Below are positions 25,153 to 35,048 of a stretch of DNA of 64,000 nt, one piece after another. The position numbers and the translations under genes are program-made. The notes beneath the pieces were generated by a model that worked only from the letters and a program-made list of their open reading frames with translations, was not told the DNA's origin and did no database searches. This stretch comes from Entoloma clypeatum (taxonomy: Eukaryota > Basidiomycota > Agaricomycetes > Agaricales > Entolomataceae), in assembly GCA_963565915.1 (NCBI GenBank), contig OY751493.1:1798001-1862000 (forward strand), given 5' to 3'. Every line of letters begins with the position of its first letter. Position 1 is the first letter of the stretch.

Positions 25153-26319
25153 TCAACGATAATCACGGGGAAGAAAGCAGGGACGGACCCATGGGACCCA
25201 AGAGGACTCGGAGAGCTTATCAGCAAAGCTTGGGGTCCGTTTCTCCTTGAAGGAATTCACCCCTTCTAAAGCGTCACCGTGCCGCCCCAGTAATCTAATC
25301 GCTCTTGAATCTAATAAGTGATTCTCCTCGATGCTCTCTCCAGGATGCTGGACTAGTGCCTTAGTATAAGCCACCGAAAGTTGAGAAGTGTTAGCTGCCA
25401 GTTCTTCTGCAAATGCTTTCGCAGCGGGAAGGACGTCGTCCTTGTTGAGGATGATTTGGTGATACAGGTCTTTAATGTACAGAGAGTCAGGCGACACCGT
25501 GGCACCCGTAAGTAGCAACGAAGAGGCACGGGAATGCCCAAGGAGACGCGGAAGAAGGTATGTTGAGGTGGCTTTAGAATGCAGCCATTAATGAGGAAAG
25601 AGTATGGTACCAGGAGACGAACCTTCGGCGGGAATACCGCGCCGAACAAACGGGAAAGTGATTTTAGCGCCAGCCCAGACAAACCGGAAGTCGAACGGTA
25701 ATTGAAAGGCTGTCACTCCTGCTCCTGCCTGTGATGGAATTAGTATGAAATCCAGCAACGAACTGAAGTTGTTTCAGGACATACAGCGTGGCCATTTACT
25801 GCGGCGATGGTGATTTTACGGCACCTATAAACGGCGATAGAAACCGTGCCGCCAGCGTCTCGGTGAGCTATTCACAACGTTGAGAGTAGGCAACCCTCCG
25901 ACACTGGCTTCATCCAACGAACCGTTAACTCCTTCCAAGTCCGCCTCTTTATCCCACAGCAGATCCCATCCCTTGGAGATATCTGCCTAAAAGCGATGAT
26001 GCAATATCTAGATGAATCCCAGGATAGCAAGGAAGAGGACTCATACACCAGAACAGTATGCAGGAGCTCCTGGATCAGCGGTTAGAATAACAACACGCAC
26101 GCGGTCGTCTCGATCGCAGAGGTTGAATGCGTGAATCAACTCGCGTATAATGTTGTTATTGATGGAATTCCTCCTACAAAATTGAAGGTGAGAGTGTTGA
26201 ATGATATTTATTGCTCACTGCTGTGGCCTGTTGAGCAGGATCACGGCGACGGCGCCGTCCAAGGTGACGATGATATCTTTGTAATCGAGGGACGAGTAAT
26301 CTGGGAGTGAGCTGGACAT
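25153..26319 (-). CDS. enoyl-CoA hydratase/isomerase family protein
   Basis: Crotonase-fold enzyme acting on fatty acyl-CoA thioesters, most like delta3,delta2-enoyl-CoA isomerases of peroxisomes. The spliced protein starts MSSSLPDYSSLDYKDIIVTL, then VAVILLNRPQQRNSINNNII, VRVVILTADPGAPAYCSGAD (first oxyanion-hole loop), ITIAAVNGHAAGAGVTAFQL (second oxyanion loop) and ITFPFVRRGIPAEATSTYLL. It ends with PRLLGHSRASSLLLTGATVS and a helical C-terminal part. Five introns preserve the frame. The C-terminus reads PCFLPRDYR, not a standard peroxisomal -SKL signal, so location is uncertain or a last small exon has been missed. Its start codon is only 68 bp from that of the divergent PRPP synthetase. 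Confidence 0.85.
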
Positions 26320-26387
26320 GAGAGTGGATTCTTGGTCAGCATCCAACTTGACGAGATTTTCCAACTTAGCCACCTTACATCCCGAAA

Positions 26388-27672
26388 ATGCTGAATGGCA
26401 GCGGAATCAAGATTTTCTCGGGTGAGTCGCTGTTCCGTGTCTTCCCTGTTTGTCCTCTAAACTGCTGAACAGGAACAAGCCATCCCGAACTGGCTGAGAT
26501 TATCGCCCGACGGTAGAGATTGTGCAACTGTCAGCCTGCATGTCTGCAACTCACACTAGCATCTTAGCGTCGGTCTCCCACTTTCCAAAGCTGAAGTCAC
26601 TCGCAGCGGTATCGGGGAAACCAGCGTTCGTATCGCGGAGTCTGTGAGAGAAGACGATGTATACATTATCAACACTGGGTGTGGTGCAATCAACACCGCT
26701 CTTATGGAGCTCTGCATCATGATCCATGCCTGCAAGATTGCTAGCGCTAAAAGAATCACTGCAGTCATACCACTATTCCCGTATTCACGGCAGGACAAAA
26801 AAGATAAAAGTCGGGCCCCGATTACCGCCAAACTGGTTGCCAATATGATACAAAAAGCAGGGTGCGACCATGTCATCGTGAGTATCGTTGTACATGCCAG
26901 GAGAGCCCAGTTTCATTTGCTCTTAGACGATGGATTTACATGCGTCGCAGATCCAGGGTTTCTTCGATGTCCCTGTTGACAAGTGAGTCGATCCCACGTT
27001 TTGAATGACCTTTTTTTAGTAGAGTCAGACACTGAGTCGCTTTCATTAGCGTGAGTGAATTTGCCTTGTCCTTGCAGTTGTCACGTCTTACGCCGATCGT
27101 AAGCTTTATGCGGAACCGTCTGCCATCCTGTACATCAGGACACATTTTCGACTTGATAATGTTGTGATTGTGTCACCAGATGCTGGAGGCGCTAAAAGGT
27201 TGGGCTGTGACGATCCGTGACGTTGTTTTGACCTGGCTTTGGCAGAGCAACGTCGATGGCAGACCGTCTGGGAGTTGACTTTGCACTGTTTCACAAAGAA
27301 CGTAAGAAAGCCAACGAGGTTTCGCGTATGGTCCTCGTAGGGCATGTGAAGGACAAAATCGCGATCCTGGTGGATGACATGGCGGACACGTGTGGGACAC
27401 TTTGCTTGGCAGCCCAGCATTTGTCGGAAGCAGGAGTCGCAAAGGTGTACGCCATCGTGACACATGGGATTTTGAGCGGAAACGCCTTGGTGTCGGTAGA
27501 GAGTAGCGCGCTAGAGAAGCTGATCGTGACGAATACGCTCCCACAATCGGCGAACCAGGCAGCGTGCTCGAAGATGGAGGTGATCGACATCGGAGCGGTG
27601 CTAGGTGAGGTGATACGACGAAGTCATTACGGGGAGAGCGTGTCGAAGCTATTTCACGAAGTGCCGTACTGA
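26388..27672 (+). CDS. PRS: ribose-phosphate pyrophosphokinase (PRPP synthetase)
   Basis: Makes phosphoribosyl pyrophosphate from ribose 5-phosphate and ATP for nucleotide, His and Trp synthesis. Motifs: [60 protein letters not shown] (flexible ATP loop), [40 protein letters not shown] and the PRPP-binding loop [14 protein letters not shown]. It ends KLFHEVPY, about 320 residues, full length. Introns restore frame at FSG, ARR/VGL, HVI/TMD and AKR/ATS. Between PVDN and LYAEPS the only reading that keeps the conserved PVDNLYAEPS uses two introns, 26983-27049 and 27051-27103, separated by a single coding base at 27050. Both introns begin GTGAGT. Divergent from the enoyl-CoA enzyme. Confidence 0.93.
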
Positions 27673-28114
27673 TGTCATGTCGTGCGGTGAGGCTAGAAGC
27701 CATGTTCGCTACTGTATGTATGTAAGTACTAGCTCAGGGCATACAGTATTGTGAAGCATGTTGTGACAGATCCGAGATCAGCTGAGTCCCCGCGCCCTCC
27801 ACCCACAGCCCCTCCTTCCTCCTCCATTCTTCCCCCATCGTCCCCTCACACCCCTACACACCGTCATCCACGGCACCGGGTTACCCTCCCTCCGTTACCC
27901 TCCCCGTCCAACACCACCCCACACACCTACTCTCCGTCTTGTTCGGCACCGTCTCGGACTCGCCTCGCGTCTTCTTTTCCGCTTCTTGCGTCCCCTGCCT
28001 GTACAGCTGGCACCGCGAGTCCATTAGCACCTCTTTCTGATCAACACAGGACTCCCGCCAAACGTTTTTCTGCTCCCGAGTCTACGTCTGGTCCTGGGCA
28101 ATGCGAGGTGTATC
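27673..28114. other. intergenic, pyrimidine-rich upstream region of the kinase gene
   Basis: From about 27780 to 28035 the plus strand is strongly C/T biased with many CCTCC, CCCC and CACC runs. This is typical of core promoters and 5' untranslated leaders of highly spliced basidiomycete genes. A 133-codon open frame across it is proline/serine low complexity and overlaps the kinase start out of frame, so I treat it as composition-driven. Confidence 0.45.
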
Positions 28115-31100
28115 ATGTTCGCAACCTCATCTCATGTCCACAATGGCAATAACATCCCCTCCTACAACATCCATCACACAAACGGCCATCAGGTTGCGCA
28201 GAACTCTCCCAACCCTCCACATCATCCACCGTTACCTCCCCCATCACAGCGTTCGGCCTCCTCCCTACCCAAAGAGCCTATCCTCGTTGTCGGCATACCC
28301 AGTGTCGCCATACAGAGCAACAGACTTGTCGTCGGAAGTGCCCAAACCAGTCAGTCCATCTCTCTCCATCCTTCATAGTAATTTACTTATCCGCTTCAGG
28401 CTCAAGACGTTCCTACACTCCTCTCAAGGTATTGGGCGATGGTTCCTTCGGTACGGTGTGGTTATGCGATTGGCATGGGACTCTCCCTCCCAATACCCCG
28501 CTTTCACCCATGCAATGCGGAGCTGGAGCTAGGCCCGAATGGGTTGGAAAACGACTTGTGGCGGTAAAACGTATGAAGAAGAAGTGGGAAGGCGGCTGGG
28601 ATGAATGTCAAAAACTGAAGGAACTCGAGGTGAGTGTCTGTCCTCCCTCTGTCTTCTCTCACTTAAGCGGTTTCTCCCAAAGTCATTACGTGCCATCCCT
28701 TTTCATCCCAATATCATTCCTCTATATGACTTCTTCCTCCTCCCGGCCTCGAAAGAACTCTATTTCGTCTTCGAGTCCATGGAGGGCAACTTGTATCATC
28801 TCATCAAGGCCCGAAAGGGCCGGCCGCTCGCAGGTGGTCTTGTTTCCTCAGTTTTCCTTCAAATCGTATCAGGTCTTAATCATATTCATATTTCGGGCTA
28901 TTTTCACCGTGACATGAAGCCCGAAAACGTCCTAGTCACCACAACGGGCCTTCATGATTACGTATCTCTCTCTCCAAACGCGCCGAAGGAGAGGGACGTC
29001 GTTGCTATCATCAAACTTGCCGATTTCGGCCTCGCTCGCGAAACTAAAAGTAAACCGCCATATACAGAATATGTTTCGACACGCTGGTACCGTGCACCAG
29101 AGGTGCTTCTGTTGAGTCGCGATTATTCGAATCCAGTCGATATGTGGGCTCTGGGCACTATTATGGCGGAACTGGTCAACCTCCGTCCTCTCTTTCCTGG
29201 ATCAGACCAGATCGACCAAGTTGCGAGGATATGTGAGATACTTGGCGACCCAAGCGACGAATATGGTCTCGATTCCTCCCAGAATCCCACCGGCGGCGGT
29301 CCCTGGCCCCGAGGAGTAAAAATGGCAAGAGCTATCGGTTTTCAATTTCCAAAGGTAAAGTATCTCGCCATCTGATAATTTCCATGATTTGACTCGTCTT
29401 TTAGATCAAACCCAAGGATATACATTCACTCTTTGAACGGACTGTGCCCCTTTCGTTAGTTCATTGTATACGTGATCTTCTCAAGTACGATCCCGATCAC
29501 AGGCTCACCAGCCTTCAATGTCTCGAACATGCCTATCTTCGAGAAACGTCCCCAAGGAACAACATTCCGATCCCTTCTGGTCTCCATATGTCGTCCTCGA
29601 ATACCTCGATCCCCTCATCGAATGCAATCGCCCCCCTTGGGTCCTGTCAAACGTCGCAATCGCAATTGCCACCCTTCCATCCATCATCACTTTCATATCC
29701 AACTTTTGCGGACGCATCTTCCTCCCGTCGCGCACCCTACCCTCCTGGAGTACATCCTCCAACAGGCGTCCACCAGCCACAAGCCAGTAGATATGCGCAT
29801 CCATCAGTCAGAGGGTCTGGGGGTATTCATAACCAGCATCAGTTGCAACCCCCTCTCCATGTATGGGAACATACTCCGTCTCAGACGGATCATCCCATGG
29901 ACATTTCTCAGACAGAGCTTCATTATACCAACGTCGACACCAGGGAGGTCCACGGTTCTTCGATGCTACAGAGTTATCCGTCCCGATCTACCGTCGACAC
30001 CGAGCCCCCACAAGACACCATGAATGGCCATGTGGTTCTTCCACCACAGAATAATAAACTCGGCAAACTCGGCTCACTATCCTTTGGGAAAAAGCATTCC
30101 AAGTGGGGTTTGGGCATGTTCGGCGGGGACAAATCACATTTGCCAACTCTGGAGGAGGTGCCTGTTCCTTCGCATTCAGTGGCGTCTCTAAAGCGCCCAC
30201 AATCTTCCAGTACAGATGGCAATTCCCACCGAAATCTGTCTCCTGTCCGCGAGCACCCTCTGCGCACTGATAGTGACCTTAAGAAGCTCAACAAGAAGGA
30301 GGCTGAAAGGGTCCAGCGAGAGGCCGAGAAGCAAAGGCGTAAATTGGCAGAGAAAATGCACCGAGATCAGGCACGAGCAGTCATGCAGAAACGTAACCAG
30401 ATGATCCAGAAAACTGTGGGTAACGATATCGAGTGGCTAGGAGGCAATGAACAACGGTTAGACTTCTCGGAACGGCTTTCAAAAGGCAAGCTTGCATCCT
30501 CTGGGCCGATTCGTCAAAGCCAGGGTAACAACAGTAATTCTCCAACCGTGAATGCCGCCGCGGGAAGGTTTGTGTCACAGGGCGAGATTGCGACGGGGGA
30601 TCGAGATTGGCGAGGCATTCACGAACGATTCTCCAAGGCTCGCCGGCGTGACTATGATGATGCTCATTCGATGTCATCCTCGGATGTCCATAGCATCGGC
30701 CGCATGTCTTCAATATCTTTCGCCACTGTGGACAGTGACCCCGGTCCTTCACGAATACGACACCGTTCCAGTCTATTCGGTATCAATAGGATGACCTCAA
30801 TGTCATCTTTGCGAACCTCGTTCGATGACTTCTCGCCGTCAGCTCGATCCTCTAATTCTTTTTCTTTGGAAGGACAACTCGCGAACGATTTTCAGGTACA
30901 AGCGTCCGTCAATGCTAGACATGTCGCGGGCAGTGTTTCTCCTCCTCCAATGCAACTCCTCTCTCTTTCACCTAGTCTCTCGCCATCGCTCTCGCCCTCT
31001 CCTCCTTGGATTCACGTGCAGCAAACATCCGAGCAGCATGCTCAATCCCCACCTTACATCAACATGCCATTGGTCCCTCAGCATGGTCCATATCCTTTCG

Positions 31101-31405
31101 ACGTCAACGGGCATCTTGCATCCCCTTATGAGCATTCCCCAAACACGCCCAAATCAGCAAAGTCGAATATTAATCCCATTTTTAAAGTGGTGAGTTACAC
31201 CTGGGACAGTATTGATGGAACGGCGTCTGACAACTTCGGCAAATCTGTGCAGCCGCCACTCCCACCTCAGACGGGGGACAGCATGCTGTCACATAACCCT
31301 TTGCCACCATTTTCCCAACTCGACGCCATTGCTGGGGGCGAATACCCTCCACTTTCCCCAATGTCCTATGTCACAACACCATCTTCTGATGCTGGACCCT
31401 CATAG
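28115..31405 (+). CDS. IME2/CRK1-like protein kinase (RCK/MAK group)
   Basis: CMGC serine/threonine kinase related to yeast Ime2, Ustilago Crk1 and animal MAK/ICK. The glycine loop is VLGDGSFGTVWLCDWHG and the ATP-binding lysine lies in LVAVKRMKKKW. HRDMKPEN, KLADFGLARE and the dual-phosphorylation loop with TEY before VSTRWYRAPE follow, then DMWALGTIMAEL and RPLFPGSDQIDQV. The kinase region has an insertion after DWHG, as in Crk1. The C-terminal 550 residues are disordered, with a basic coiled patch (KLNKKEAERVQREAEKQRRK). Introns lie after AQT, ELE and QFPK. A 63-nt segment at 31190-31252 has GTGAGT...CAG ends and no stop, so it may be an optional intron. Ime2-family kinases control meiosis, mating and morphogenesis in fungi; the exact role here is inferred. 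Confidence 0.88.
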
Positions 31406-31792
31406 GCATCCCACTCTTTTTTTGCACACTGGTGTCCCATTGCGTCACATCACGATCATTCCTATCTCCTATCCTCACAGCATTATCTATGCCTATGGAC
31501 CCAGGAGGTTGTATCCCGCGGCATGCAAATAATTGACCATTGGTTTTCTTTACTTACCCCCCGCTTCCTCTTATAATTTTCGGCCTTCATATATATTTTC
31601 GTTAACATACTTACTGTTTATATCGCATTATTCCAGATGGAGGCTACTCACCATGGGAGACAGACCAGTTGTATCATTAACGCTTACGGTTCGGACGGAA
31701 GTACCAGGGATGTGAATTTCATGCAGTAAGTTCACTTGTCTTTAGAAATGAGTTCCCCCCCCGCCCCCCCCCCCCATACAAATTCAAAACTA
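31406..31792. other. convergent intergenic region between the kinase and NDUFS6
   Basis: Holds the 3' ends of two convergent genes. The only striking element is the C-rich run at 31755-31775. Short open frames here have no recognisable motif. Confidence 0.5.
31755..31775. repeat. poly-C tract (21 nt, one G interruption)
   Basis: Eight C, one G and twelve C in succession, 17 bp beyond the NDUFS6 stop codon. In the NDUFS6 transcript this would be a G-run in the 3' untranslated region. Homopolymers of this kind vary in length and are prone to sequencing error. Confidence 0.9.
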
Positions 31793-32401
31793 TTAATGGT
31801 GGTGCGGTGCTTGTTCGAAACGGAGTCCACTAAGATGAAACAGTCAATGAGCGTAGTTGACAGATGGAAAAAAGTCAAATTATGACTTGCCAATATCTAA
31901 CAAGACGGATAAGGGGTTATGACAGTCAGTCAAAGTTGTACAAGATGATCACAAACCCGCATGCCCGAGGTCCAGGTGCATCCTACGAAGAAGAGGATAA
32001 ATAACTGTATAAGAACACTTCATGAAACACACCATGTTAATGTATATCTTCGGGTGACCCAGTGGACCCCCGCCTATAACTGTTCAGATTCTGAGGCCCC
32101 GGAAACAGGAAAATGCGAATATACCACCGTCACAGACGGCCTTCCGTCCATGTACCAATCTAATTGGCTCTTTTGCGATAAGCTCCATTGCACTCAAGGG
32201 ATTCGGTTGCAGTTCCATAGCGGTCTGCTCGAAACGAGGGTTTTGGCCTGCCATAGGACGTTGTTGTTGGTTGGTAGACCATGTTGTGGGATGATTTGGT
32301 GCTTGAAATGGAAGGACCGCTGTCTCGGACTTGGAGGATACTGTACGGAGGAAAGACTGGGCTGTGCGAGGTAAGTGAAGAATGAGTCGACGGCTGAGCA
32401 T
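31793..32401 (-). CDS. NUMM: NADH:ubiquinone oxidoreductase zinc-binding subunit (NDUFS6/NUMM)
   Basis: Small accessory subunit of mitochondrial complex I, needed for assembly of the peripheral arm. The N-terminus MLSRRLILHLPRTAQSFLRT is a typical matrix presequence. The mature part carries FEQTAMELQPNPLSAMELIA, EPIRLVHGRKAVCDGG joined to GGPLGHPKIYIN, and CGYCGLRFEQ. The zinc ligands C, H and CxxC are therefore all present. About 128 residues. Four introns are required: after CDGG, after INM, at 31897-31956, and at 31830-31890. The last begins with GC (GCAAGT). The exon between the last two is only six bases (31891-31896, coding within GYC). An in-frame ATG at 32416 is an alternative start. 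It is divergent from the unknown gene at about 32503. Confidence 0.88.
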
Positions 32402-32502
32402 GGTGAGACTTGTCAAGTAACTTGCTCAGGCTTACAACAGCAAAGTGATCAACAACAGAATCAACCACTGCAAACGCATTCAAATTTGAATCTTTCTGCT
32501 CC

Positions 32503-34226
32503 ATGCTCTCTATGCCATCCATTGGAATACGGCAGCTGCTCGCAGAAGCGTTTGGTCCGTACCCGGATAACGAACTACTCAGTGATGTGTTCCGGAAGGG
32601 GACCATCCTGAACCTCATGTCCCTCAATATGGAGTGTAACAGTGCTCCCATAGGGTGAGTTTTCATGTATTCTGGGAATGATTTCACTATTCATGAAATA
32701 GCTTTGATGAGTCTGAATTCATTGGGCCACCTCCCACAGGCCACAGGACTATATACCATGCCATAATATTTTATGGGGTTCTGGAAATCGAGTCGTTGGA
32801 CTGGCTTTCTGCTCAGGGAAAGAAGTGGCTAGAATCCGACTTGCGAAGGAGGGCATCAATGATAGCTGAAATAAACCTGCAGCATGTCAATGGTCTCTGT
32901 CTAACCAGGTTATTTGGCGACGCAAGAAAGCGACAACTTCGAATTCGTGTCTGGATTCAGGGTGAAAAAAACATGCTTGCACGATTCTTGAGTATGTTCA
33001 CACTGCCAAATAATAAGTCTTTTTTTCACGCCCATTCATAGCTGGTGGTCAACCCGAAAGTCTCATTTTACAGTCAAAAAGAAGAAGGTGTGTATTTGAC
33101 TTCCACAAGGTGTTGAAAGTCTCAAGTATCACAGCGATCCAAGGTGCTACACTTTTAATGTCGTTTCTCTGGATGCAGGGGTGTTAGAAAGGAGTCGAAA
33201 CTTTATGCAGCGGTATTATCTTTGGGCACTTATTGACGACATCATCAAAGACAACCCCCGCACTTCTCTCAAGGATCGCACGATTGACTGGTTGGTGGAT
33301 AACTACCTCAAGAGGCCGAGACAGCAAGAGCGATATCGCCAGGTTATTCTCGACACAACCTCGAACGCAGATGTTGACCGCGAGGGGATGACAACAAATC
33401 CACGGCATTTGCGACACATCTCCCGTTCAGATATATTTGGTGTTTTCGGTGCTCATGCAGATTGGCTACTTGCTCAGCACCTGGCATCAAATACTTCCTC
33501 GGTTCAAAAGCTCAACGTCAGAAAATTGTATGCATTCTGCCAACAGGTAAAACTCGCAAGAAGGGCTAGTATTTATCACAACACCCGCTGGGGTTTTCCG
33601 TATGGTGTCGAAGATGACTATACTGCAGGGCTTGATCTGTCTCGTTTTGGATACAATTCGGAATTCTGGGACAAGCGCATAAAGACTATGTTGAAACAAA
33701 AACCAAAGTCGAAGACAAAACGGACGGTGAAGCTCGCTGTAAGTCATCATGTACATAATATCGGTGCTGGATCAGTAATAATGACAGGCCCGGGAGAATC
33801 CTGTGAATCGACAACCTCCCACCACATTCGTCTATGACTCGGACTTTTCAGAGCCATCGACTGCATCTGCATCCGATTCTGATCACGACGAATACGTTAC
33901 CGAGAGCACTCCATCCTTCTGCTTCTTCTCCCCAAAAATACCTGCTGGACGTTTTGAATGGACCTGTCCAGGTTGTGAATACAGAATTGATCTGCTTGAG
34001 ATGGCTAGACGAGGTTTGATTGGCGGTGAAGCAGAATGGAGGTATAGGGACGAAGAGTCCGTCTATCTCTTTTTCACAAAAATGGTCTCGAAGCATTATA
34101 GTGAGGTGAGTTGAGGCTCCCTTGTATACAGTATAATTGACATCTAACACATACACGTTGCAGAACCACGTCCATATCGAAAGGAAGGAAAAGATACAAG
34201 CCATCAAGGTTGAAGGTGTAGATTGA
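32503..34226 (+). CDS. uncharacterised protein with C-terminal CxxC motif
   Basis: No family recognised. Frames joined by splice sites give a continuous product: MLSMPSIGIRQLLAEAFGPY, DNELLSDVFRKGTILNLMSL, ESEFIGPPPTGHRTIYHAII, LCLTRLFGDARKRQLRIRVW, GVLERSRNFMQRYYLWALID, SDIFGVFGAHADWLLAQHLA and WGFPYGVEDDYTAGLDLSRF. An acidic serine-rich stretch follows, then FEWTCPGCEYRIDLLEMARR. It ends EKIQAIKVEGVD, about 490 residues. The CPGC pair resembles half of a zinc ribbon, but a second clear pair is not evident. One intron near 33144-33178 would be only 35 nt, which is unusually short. The start is the first in-frame ATG after a stop; an upstream exon is possible. Basic and acidic patches could suit a nuclear protein, but this is a guess. 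Confidence 0.65.
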
Positions 34227-34968
34227 GAATCAGTTGGTGGAGTTCTGGAAACTATAATCATACCGCTCATGATTCGAAACCTCGAACGACATCGACATCA
34301 TACGCAATTCGTCGAATAGCTTTTTCGAAGGTTGAGTACGTAGATGCCCATTCCTTCTTTACAACCGCCAGTCCGCCTTTCATTGTTAGATGCACTACTG
34401 AGATGGGACTCAATCTTAGTGAACCGTCGATTCTTCCTGGTTTGACAGAACCCCAATTATTATTGGCCCTGTTCATGCATGTTGAGTATTCAGTTCTATG
34501 ATATGTACATAGTGTGGATCCACCGTGATACATTGCAGTTCAGCTGCGATTTGGCCGCCGTGGTGAATTCAGTCCGACTGCCTCTTTGAAAAAGTTTTTC
34601 CAAGCTATCACAGGTGCAGCGTAACCCTTTACTTATCACCAGCATATCAGTTAGGCGTAATTAGAACCAGATGTAGCAAAAGGTTGCTGAGAAGCTGTTC
34701 ATTACCTTACCTAGAGTTGTTGGTAAGGCCAATCCACGAGTACGAAGTACTGAGCCACACTGGGAATCGAGGGTCGCGCCGCTACGCGATAGGTGCCATG
34801 GGTGTTGTCCAAGGCTGATAAATACCAATTGGGTGATGAGCCTCTGAGTTTGACAGGCTGCTACCAGGTTTTCATGTACTCAGCATACGGTAAATCCATA
34901 GAATCAAGATCGATAGGGAGGTCAACACAGAACATGCAGAGGAACAACTCAAAACCGTCTCTATCGAT

Positions 34969-34974
34969 TATAAA
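34969..34974 (+). promoter_or_regulatory. TATA-like element (TATAAA) of HSP104
   Basis: TATAAA in GATTATAAATTG, about 80 bp before the HSP104 start codon and just upstream of the heat shock element. TATA boxes are common in fungal stress genes. Confidence 0.45.
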
Positions 34975-34987
34975 TTGATGACGTCGA

Positions 34988-35005
34988 GAACATTCCGGAG
35001 CCTTC
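34988..35005 (+). promoter_or_regulatory. heat shock element (HSF1 site) of HSP104
   Basis: GAACATTCCGGAGCCTTC contains alternating units GAA-nn-TTC-nn-GAG-nn-TTC with correct 5-bp phasing; three of four units are perfect. It lies about 44 bp before the HSP104 start. Such an array is the classical trimeric HSF binding site and matches the gene it precedes. Confidence 0.7.
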
Positions 35006-35048
35006 GTTTCAGTTTAAAAGCTAAAGCGCTAAAGCTTTCTTTCATCCC

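Larger units (their letters stand above)
34227..35048. other. intergenic region upstream of HSP104
   Basis: Open frames of up to 92 codons occur but none is recognisable or connected by convincing splice sites. The last 80 bp carry a TATA-like element and a heat shock element (listed separately). The rest shows no structure I can name. Confidence 0.45.

Noticed and set aside
27751..28152. Proline-rich plus-strand frame of 133 codons upstream of the kinase
   Set aside because: Composition-driven pyrimidine tract; it overlaps the kinase start out of frame.
31961..32374. Plus-strand cysteine-rich frame of 137 codons
   Set aside because: It is antisense to the NDUFS6 exons, whose minus-strand product matches a conserved complex I subunit.
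32160..32687. Minus-strand frame of 175 codons
   Set aside because: It overlaps NDUFS6 in a different frame and the unknown plus-strand gene in antisense, and has no recognisable motif.
32503..34226. Idea that the unknown gene is a kinetochore CENP-N/Chl4 homologue
   Set aside because: General composition suggested it, but I could not match any segment to the family from memory, so no name is given.
34223..34978. Possible small genes upstream of HSP104
   Set aside because: Frames are short, codons do not link through convincing introns, and no motif is visible on either strand.
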